Below are positions 6,601 to 10,470 of a DNA stretch of 10,470 bases, in pieces (within the stretch, counting starts at the first letter, position 1; each line of letters opens with the position of its first letter). The DNA is from Acidobacteriota bacterium (lineage in GTDB: Bacteria; Acidobacteriota; Blastocatellia; Pyrinomonadales; Pyrinomonadaceae). Location of the stretch: NCBI GenBank assembly GCA_013813755.1, contig JACCRD010000119.1, forward strand, positions 1-10,470, in the 5' to 3' direction. The notes under the pieces are model-generated. The model saw only the letters and a program-made list of their open reading frames with translations. It had not been told where the DNA came from and did not search any database. A program made the position numbers and the translations under genes.

Positions 6601-7344
6601 TTAATCGGTATTTCGGGCGAAAAAATCAACCATCGCCGCCGCCCATTGGTCATAACCTTTTGGCGAAGGATGAATGCCGTCACTGAAAAAATCTCGTTCC
6701 ACTCTTTTGACGTCATCAAAATAAACGACGTTTTTCATTTCTTTAATTAAACTGATTGCGTTGAAATGATGAAGTTTGGCGAGCCGCGACAAAACATAGC
6801 GCAGGGGATTCGGGAGCGCGATAAAATCTCTGACCATCGGAACATTTGCCACCATAATTTTTGAGTTCGGATATTTTTCTCTTAAAATTGCGAGCAGTTC
6901 GCTTAAATTTCGGCGCCATTTTTGCGGACTGCTTAAAGTGAAAACATCATTTGCGCCAAGCGCGACAAGAATAATGTCCGCGCTCGTTTGCGGAAGTTGC
7001 GGGACAAGTCTGCGAAGAGTTTCCCGGACGGTAATTCCGCTTTCGCCGAGCGCGAAATATGAAACGGTTTTGCCAAATTTGGCGCTCAGATGTTTGGCGA
7101 ATTGTCCGGTCAGAGCGTCGGCGTGAGTTTCTGCTCCGACTCCAGCGACGGTTGATTCGCCGATGACAAGGAGATTGATAATTTCCGCGTGCGAGCCGAC
7201 GCTTCCGGCAGCGTCACCGGAAGCGTCGGGTAGTTTTCCAACTTTTCGGCGGACATATCTGCCCTGCAAAAACAAGAAAGGGACAGCCGGAAGAATAAAA
7301 ATTCCGCTGAGAATATACAGAATCTGCATTTTTTTGATGTTCAT
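6601..7344 (-). CDS. Membrane-anchored SGNH/GDSL-family hydrolase
   Basis: A 247-residue predicted esterase or lipase-like hydrolase. The N-terminus, MNIKKMQ then a hydrophobic run (about 7-27), forms a membrane anchor or uncleaved signal. A short Gly/Ala/Ser linker (38-50) leads to the catalytic domain. Block I is VIGESTVAG, with nucleophile Ser64 and Glu in place of the usual Asp before it. Block II is the Gly in FALGESG (Gly100). Block III is LGANDVF with Asn132. Block V is SDGIHPSPKGY with Asp222 and His225. All four SGNH residues are present, so it should be active, probably outside the cytoplasmic membrane. The ATG at 7344 has GAGCGGG upstream; a TTG at 7356 is possible. It heads a minus-strand pair with the nuclease-like gene and is divergent from the lipoprotein gene. 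The substrate could be an acylated sugar, lipid or peptidoglycan and cannot be told. Confidence 0.88.
   Translation of the reverse strand: MNIKKMQILYILSGIFILPAVPFLFLQGRYVRRKVGKLPDASGDAAGSVGSHAEIINLLVIGESTVAGVGAETHADALTGQFAKHLSAKFGKTVSYFALGESGITVRETLRRLVPQLPQTSADIILVALGANDVFTLSSPQKWRRNLSELLAILREKYPNSKIMVANVPMVRDFIALPNPLRYVLSRLAKLHHFNAISLIKEMKNVVYFDDVKRVERDFFSDGIHPSPKGYDQWAAAMVDFFARNTD
7196..7229. repeat. Perfect 13-bp inverted repeat inside the SGNH gene
   Basis: CCGACGCTTCCGG (7196-7208) and CCGGAAGCGTCGG (7217-7229) are exact reverse complements around an 8-base loop. The loop itself repeats the GCGTC core. The repeat lies in-frame in the codons for residues 39-50, the flexible linker between the membrane anchor and the catalytic domain. 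The RNA hairpin would be strong. It may be a small palindromic element tolerated at a permissive site, or simply a GC-rich linker. Confidence 0.75.
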
Positions 7345-7415
7345 CAGCCCGCTCAAATTTTATGTTAGATAGTTTTCGGCACTCTGAACCGTTGTGTTAA
7401 AATCTCCCTTCGCAA
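7345..7415. promoter_or_regulatory. Divergent intergenic region, likely back-to-back promoters
   Basis: This 71-base gap separates two genes that point away from each other, so it should hold promoters for both. On the plus strand, TAAAAT at 7398-7403 could be a -10 box; the matching -35 region (TTCGGC, 7375-7380) is poor. A start of transcription near 7410 would leave an almost leaderless mRNA, which fits the absence of a Shine-Dalgarno before 7416. On the minus strand, AT-rich sequence around 7358-7372 could serve as a -10. Boxes are tentative; the location follows from gene layout. Confidence 0.4.
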
Positions 7416-8153
7416 ATGTTTTCGTCAAATAAATTTAAAATCAATTTTGTTGTAATTCTTTTCGCGCTGCTTTGCAATGCGTGCGGTTTTTGGCGAAGCG
7501 CGGATAACCAAAACTCTTCAACCGCGCCGACGCCGTCTGGCGCGGCGGAAGTGAAAAGCGAAATTCCGTTTTCGACAAAAGAGCCGGACATTTATCAAGC
7601 TGATATTATAGTAACGACGGGCGTTTTGGAAGAAAAAATGTTTACGGCGCGAAACGGAAATTACCGGCGATATGATTTTACGTCTGCAAACAATTCGCTA
7701 ATTTCACTGATTCAAAACGCCGGCGGCGACAAACGATTGGTTAATTATCAAAAAAAAATTTATACCGAAGACAAACTTTCAGAAAATTTTATCGTCGCGC
7801 CGCCCGCGGAAAGTTGGAACGAATTTTTAACCGCCGATTTACTTAATCAGAAAAAAAACGTCAGTTTTGAAAAAATAGATACGGAAAATAATTTAACGAA
7901 ATACAGAATTGTTTCAAATGAAACGAATGCGGCGGCGAGCGAAACGACAATCTCGATTGATGAAGAACTAGGCTTCCCTGTGAAAAGCGACTTCTATGCG
8001 ATTGAAGGCGGCGAAAAAATTTTGAAGTTTTCCGTCGAAATGAAAAACATCAAGCTCCAGATTGAAGACAAAGTGTTTCAGATCCCCGAAGGTTACCAAA
8101 AAGTTTCGCCTGAAGAATTCAGGACAATTTTGAAGAAGGAAAATTCCAACTAA
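7416..8153 (+). CDS. Probable lipoprotein of unknown function
   Basis: A 245-residue secreted protein. The N-terminus has basic residues (MFSSNKFK), a hydrophobic core (about 9-19), then LLCNACGF with Cys23 as the likely lipidated residue. The lipobox is imperfect, since Asn at -2 is uncommon, so a plain membrane anchor is an alternative. After a Ser/Thr/Pro-rich linker (about 30-50) comes a soluble domain rich in beta strands, for example DIIVTTGVLEEKMFTARNG (63-81), YRIVSNE and KFSVEMKNIKLQIEDKVFQIPEGY. Beta-strand pairs ending in an FQIPEGY-like segment recall LolA/LppX-fold or DUF4412-type envelope lipoproteins. This is a loose resemblance, and I do not recognise the family. It is the first gene of a tight plus-strand run with a thioesterase and an ABC exporter, so an envelope role is plausible. 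Confidence 0.72.
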   Translation: MFSSNKFKINFVVILFALLCNACGFWRSADNQNSSTAPTPSGAAEVKSEIPFSTKEPDIYQADIIVTTGVLEEKMFTARNGNYRRYDFTSANNSLISLIQNAGGDKRLVNYQKKIYTEDKLSENFIVAPPAESWNEFLTADLLNQKKNVSFEKIDTENNLTKYRIVSNETNAAASETTISIDEELGFPVKSDFYAIEGGEKILKFSVEMKNIKLQIEDKVFQIPEGYQKVSPEEFRTILKKENSN

Positions 8154-8155
8154 TA

Positions 8156-8575
8156 ATGAAAAATAACGAAATTACCGAATCGCAAAAACAGAGGGCTTTT
8201 GAAGCAGCGAAAACAATTCCGTTCGTAAATTTAATCGGAATGGAGCTGACTGAGTTAGGCGGCGGCGAAGCGATTTTTAAGCTGCAAATGCGCGAAGAAC
8301 TGCGTCAGCCGCACGGACTTCTGCACGGCGGCGCGACTGCGTCTCTAATTGATACAACAATGGCGTTTGCGGTGATAACCTGTTTGGCGGAAAATGAAAA
8401 GGCTTCGACAGTTGATTTAACGGTGCATTACCTGCGCCCTCTGATTGACGGAACAATTACCTGCACGGCGAAAGTCGTCAAAACGGGTAAACGCCTTTTA
8501 ACTGTTTCGGCGGACGTTGTTAGCGATAAAGAAAAATTAATTGCAACAGCAATTTCAACTTACTCGAAAGTCTAG
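8156..8575 (+). CDS. PaaI-family hotdog thioesterase
   Basis: A 139-residue acyl-CoA thioesterase with the hotdog fold, expected to act in the cytosol as a tetramer. The central helix signature is LLHGGATASLIDTTMAFAV (55-73), with the oxyanion-hole HGG (57-59) and catalytic Asp66. TVDLTVHYLRP (85-95) is the strand that follows in PaaI/YdiI/YbdB-type enzymes, and VKTGKRLLTVSADV (108-121) closes the sheet. Related enzymes hydrolyse aromatic acyl-CoAs (PaaI), 1,4-dihydroxy-2-naphthoyl-CoA in menaquinone synthesis (MenI/YdiI) or medium-chain acyl-CoAs. No neighbour indicates which applies. It starts two bases after the lipoprotein stop, with AAGGA about 15 bases upstream, which is too far to be a good ribosome binding site, so coupling is likely. 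It ends 11 bases before the ABC gene. Confidence 0.9.
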   Translation: MKNNEITESQKQRAFEAAKTIPFVNLIGMELTELGGGEAIFKLQMREELRQPHGLLHGGATASLIDTTMAFAVITCLAENEKASTVDLTVHYLRPLIDGTITCTAKVVKTGKRLLTVSADVVSDKEKLIATAISTYSKV

Positions 8576-8586
8576 ACTCAAAATCT

Positions 8587-10446
8587 ATGGAAGAACTTAA
8601 AAAATTTGCCCGTTATTTCAAACCTTACAAGTGGCGGGTTTTTCTCGGAATCCTCTTTATTTTGTTTTCGATGGCGTTCGGGCTTTTGATTCCGTATCTG
8701 GTCGGGCAGGCGATTGATGATTTAGGCAGCGATGTAACCTGGAATAAAATAATTTATTATCCGGCAGTAATTTTAATTGTCAGTTTATGCAGCGGTGTTT
8801 TTCTTTTCTGGCAGCGGAGGCTTTTGATTAACACTTCGCGCGATATTGAATACGATATGCGCCGCGATTTCTACGCCGCGCTCGTCGGTCAGCCGCTTGA
8901 ATATTTTCAAAACAATCGTGTTGGCGATTTGATGGCGCGCGCCACCAACGATCTTTCAGCCGTGCGGCAGATTGTCGGACCGATGATTCTTTATTCGTTT
9001 CAGGCAATTTTCGCGCTGGCGATTGTTTTGCCGATTATGCTTAACATCAACGTTAAACTGACGCTTCTGCTTTTAATCCCGATGCCGCTTGTTTCCTTAA
9101 CCGTCAAAATTTTAGGGCAGCAGATACACGTCCGGTTCGAGAAGATTCAGGAATTTTTCTCGGACATCACGGCGCGGGCACAGGAAAATTTAACCGGTGT
9201 GCGGGTCGTCCGCGCCTACGCGCAGGAAGATGCGGAGATTGAAAAATTTCAGGAACTAAACCGCGAATACGCGAAAAGAAATGTCGCGCTCGTTAAATTC
9301 GGCGCGGCGATGCGTCCTCTGCTTTTCTTTTTTATCGGCTTGGGTTTTGTCATCATTGTTGCGGTCGGCGTGCCGATGGCGGTGCGCGGCGAGATTACGG
9401 CGGGCAACTTTACATCGTTTATTCTTTATTTGCAGCGAATGATCTGGTATCTGATCGCGCTCGGCTATGTTGTCAATCTTTATCAGCGCGGCACGGCAAG
9501 TTTGAAACGCTTTAACGCGATTCTGGAAACCGAACCGACGATTAAAGACGCGCCCGAAGCGCGGAAACAATCGCCGGTAAAAGGTAAAATCGAATTTCGC
9601 AACCTCAGTTTTGAATATGACAAAACGCCGGTTCTTAAACATATTAATTTGACGATTGAACCGGGGCAAACCGTCGCGCTCGTCGGCAAAACCGGCAGCG
9701 GAAAATCAACGCTCGTCAGTTTGATTCCACGCCTGCTCGACGCGCCGGAAAATACGGTTTTTATCGACGACGTTCCGGTTCGCGGGTTTCCGCTCGAACA
9801 ATTGCGAAAAGCGATCGGCGTTGTGCCGCAGGAAACATTTCTGTTCAGCAACACTCTGGCGGAAAATATCGCTTTTGGGGTCGACAGCCGTGAACTAAAT
9901 GACAGAAGCGAAAACAGTTTCGCAAATTCAAATTCAAAGTTTAATGAAAAAATTATAGACCCAAAAGAATTTCACATTTCTGCTTCCGGTTCTCCAGTCT
10001 CGACAAACGGCTCTCAAATTTCGATTGAAAGAGCAGCGGAAATTGCCGACATTGCCGACGACATCAAGAGTTTTCCATACAAATACGAACAGCGCGTCGG
10101 CGAACGCGGAATCACTCTGAGCGGCGGGCAGAAACAGCGCACGGCGATTGCCCGCGCTGTCATCCGCAACCCGCGTATCCTAATTCTCGACGACAGCTTA
10201 TCGGCGGTTGACACCTTTACGGAAGAAAAAATTCTGCGGGGCTTGCGTGAAGTCCGCCAAAACAAAACGACTCTGATTATTTCGCACCGCATCTCAACCG
10301 TTCGCGATGCCGATTTAATCTGCGTTCTGCACAGAGGCGAAATCGTCGAGCGCGGGACGCACGAAGAATTAATCAAGATCGGCGGCGAATACGCGGCTCT
10401 GTACGAAAGACAGCTTTTGGAAGACGAACTGGAAGCGACCGAATAA
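8587..10446 (+). CDS. ABC exporter half-transporter (multidrug/lipid type), TMD-NBD fusion
   Basis: A type I exporter half of 619 residues. Six membrane helices fall at about 18-40, 55-75, 130-152, 156-176, 240-262 and 275-299, with the coupling-loop pattern RVGDLMARATNDLSAVRQ (111-128). The nucleotide-binding domain has the A-loop Tyr344, Walker A GKTGSGKST (367-375), Q-loop Gln415, signature LSGGQ (511-515), Walker B ILILDD (531-536), D-loop SAVD (539-542) and switch His567. The Walker B Asp is followed by Asp536, not the usual catalytic Glu. This is also seen in BmrC/YheI-like subunits that pair with a second, canonical half. Between AENIAFGV and ERAAEIADIADDI there is an extra Ser/Asn-rich segment of about 43 residues (433-475) with low GC. 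The partner gene may follow directly, as the window ends 24 bases later. The substrate is unknown. Confidence 0.93.
   Translation: MEELKKFARYFKPYKWRVFLGILFILFSMAFGLLIPYLVGQAIDDLGSDVTWNKIIYYPAVILIVSLCSGVFLFWQRRLLINTSRDIEYDMRRDFYAALVGQPLEYFQNNRVGDLMARATNDLSAVRQIVGPMILYSFQAIFALAIVLPIMLNINVKLTLLLLIPMPLVSLTVKILGQQIHVRFEKIQEFFSDITARAQENLTGVRVVRAYAQEDAEIEKFQELNREYAKRNVALVKFGAAMRPLLFFFIGLGFVIIVAVGVPMAVRGEITAGNFTSFILYLQRMIWYLIALGYVVNLYQRGTASLKRFNAILETEPTIKDAPEARKQSPVKGKIEFRNLSFEYDKTPVLKHINLTIEPGQTVALVGKTGSGKSTLVSLIPRLLDAPENTVFIDDVPVRGFPLEQLRKAIGVVPQETFLFSNTLAENIAFGVDSRELNDRSENSFANSNSKFNEKIIDPKEFHISASGSPVSTNGSQISIERAAEIADIADDIKSFPYKYEQRVGERGITLSGGQKQRTAIARAVIRNPRILILDDSLSAVDTFTEEKILRGLREVRQNKTTLIISHRISTVRDADLICVLHRGEIVERGTHEELIKIGGEYAALYERQLLEDELEATE
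9883..10011 (+). other. Low-GC in-frame insertion in the ABC nucleotide-binding domain
   Basis: These bases encode about 43 polar residues (about 433-475; Ser-, Asn- and Glu-rich) between the Q-loop region and the helix before the LSGGQ signature. Related exporters usually run straight from AENIAFG to the ERAAEIA-like helix. By hand count, 9901-9960 has 17 G/C of 60 (28%) against 38 of 60 (63%) in 9661-9720. A small GCGAAA/TTTCGC inverted repeat (9908-9913, 9918-9923) lies inside. The frame is intact. Boundaries are approximate. Confidence 0.65.
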
Positions 10447-10470
10447 ACAATTCTTTGATCTTAAAAATTT

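Noticed and set aside
5029..7344. A defence island built from the nuclease-like protein and the SGNH hydrolase.
   Set aside because: No methyltransferase, helicase, NTPase, toxin-antitoxin or mobile-element gene is present, and the hydrolase carries a membrane anchor typical of envelope enzymes. Adjacency alone is not enough.
9256..9669. A 137-codon open frame on the minus strand inside the ABC exporter gene.
   Set aside because: It overlaps conserved TMD and NBD codons of a clear gene and its product (rich in Arg, Phe and Asn) resembles no family I know.

Overview
The window looks like ordinary chromosome from an environmental bacterium of medium GC. Hand counts give about 47-53% GC in stretches of the arginine genes and up to 63% in part of the transporter gene, with local islands near 30%. 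Few starts have a clear Shine-Dalgarno sequence. Several gene gaps hold short imperfect inverted or periodic repeats. Gene style and repeats would suit Acidobacteriota (Blastocatellia-like). That is an impression with low certainty, because no taxonomic marker gene is present.

Positions 1-675 hold two VOC-superfamily (glyoxalase/bleomycin-resistance fold) genes: the 3' end of one, then a complete, AT-rich one whose stop codon abuts the start of argC.

Positions 676-4997 form an arginine-biosynthesis cluster, argC-argD-argF'-argB. ArgB phosphorylates N-acylglutamate, ArgC reduces it to the semialdehyde, ArgD transaminates it to N-acylornithine, and ArgF' carbamoylates the still-acylated ornithine. 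The carbamoyltransferase belongs to the N-acetyl/N-succinylornithine type, not classical OTCase. The acyl group would therefore come off after carbamoylation, by a deacylase not seen here. Its key specificity residues look more succinyl-like than acetyl-like. A 182-bp nested inverted repeat separates argC from argD, and a small bulged hairpin separates argD from argF'.

Positions 5029-7344 (minus strand) hold a probable two-gene unit that converges on argB. It comprises a membrane-anchored SGNH/GDSL hydrolase, then a 508-residue protein of unknown role with a C-terminal PD-(D/E)XK nuclease-like core. An intergenic repeat lies between them, and the hydrolase gene carries a perfect 13-bp inverted repeat in the codons of its linker.

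Positions 7416-10446 (plus strand, divergent from the hydrolase) hold a tightly packed run: a probable lipoprotein, a PaaI-type hotdog thioesterase, and an ABC exporter half-transporter. The exporter has a low-GC insertion in its nucleotide-binding domain and an Asp in place of the catalytic Glu, which points to a heterodimer whose partner may lie just past the window.

No rRNA, tRNA, CRISPR array, transposase, phage gene or recognisable defence system was seen. I found no clear new multi-gene system. The best leads are the substrate specificity of ArgF', the uncharacterised nuclease-like protein, and the repeat or insertion elements.
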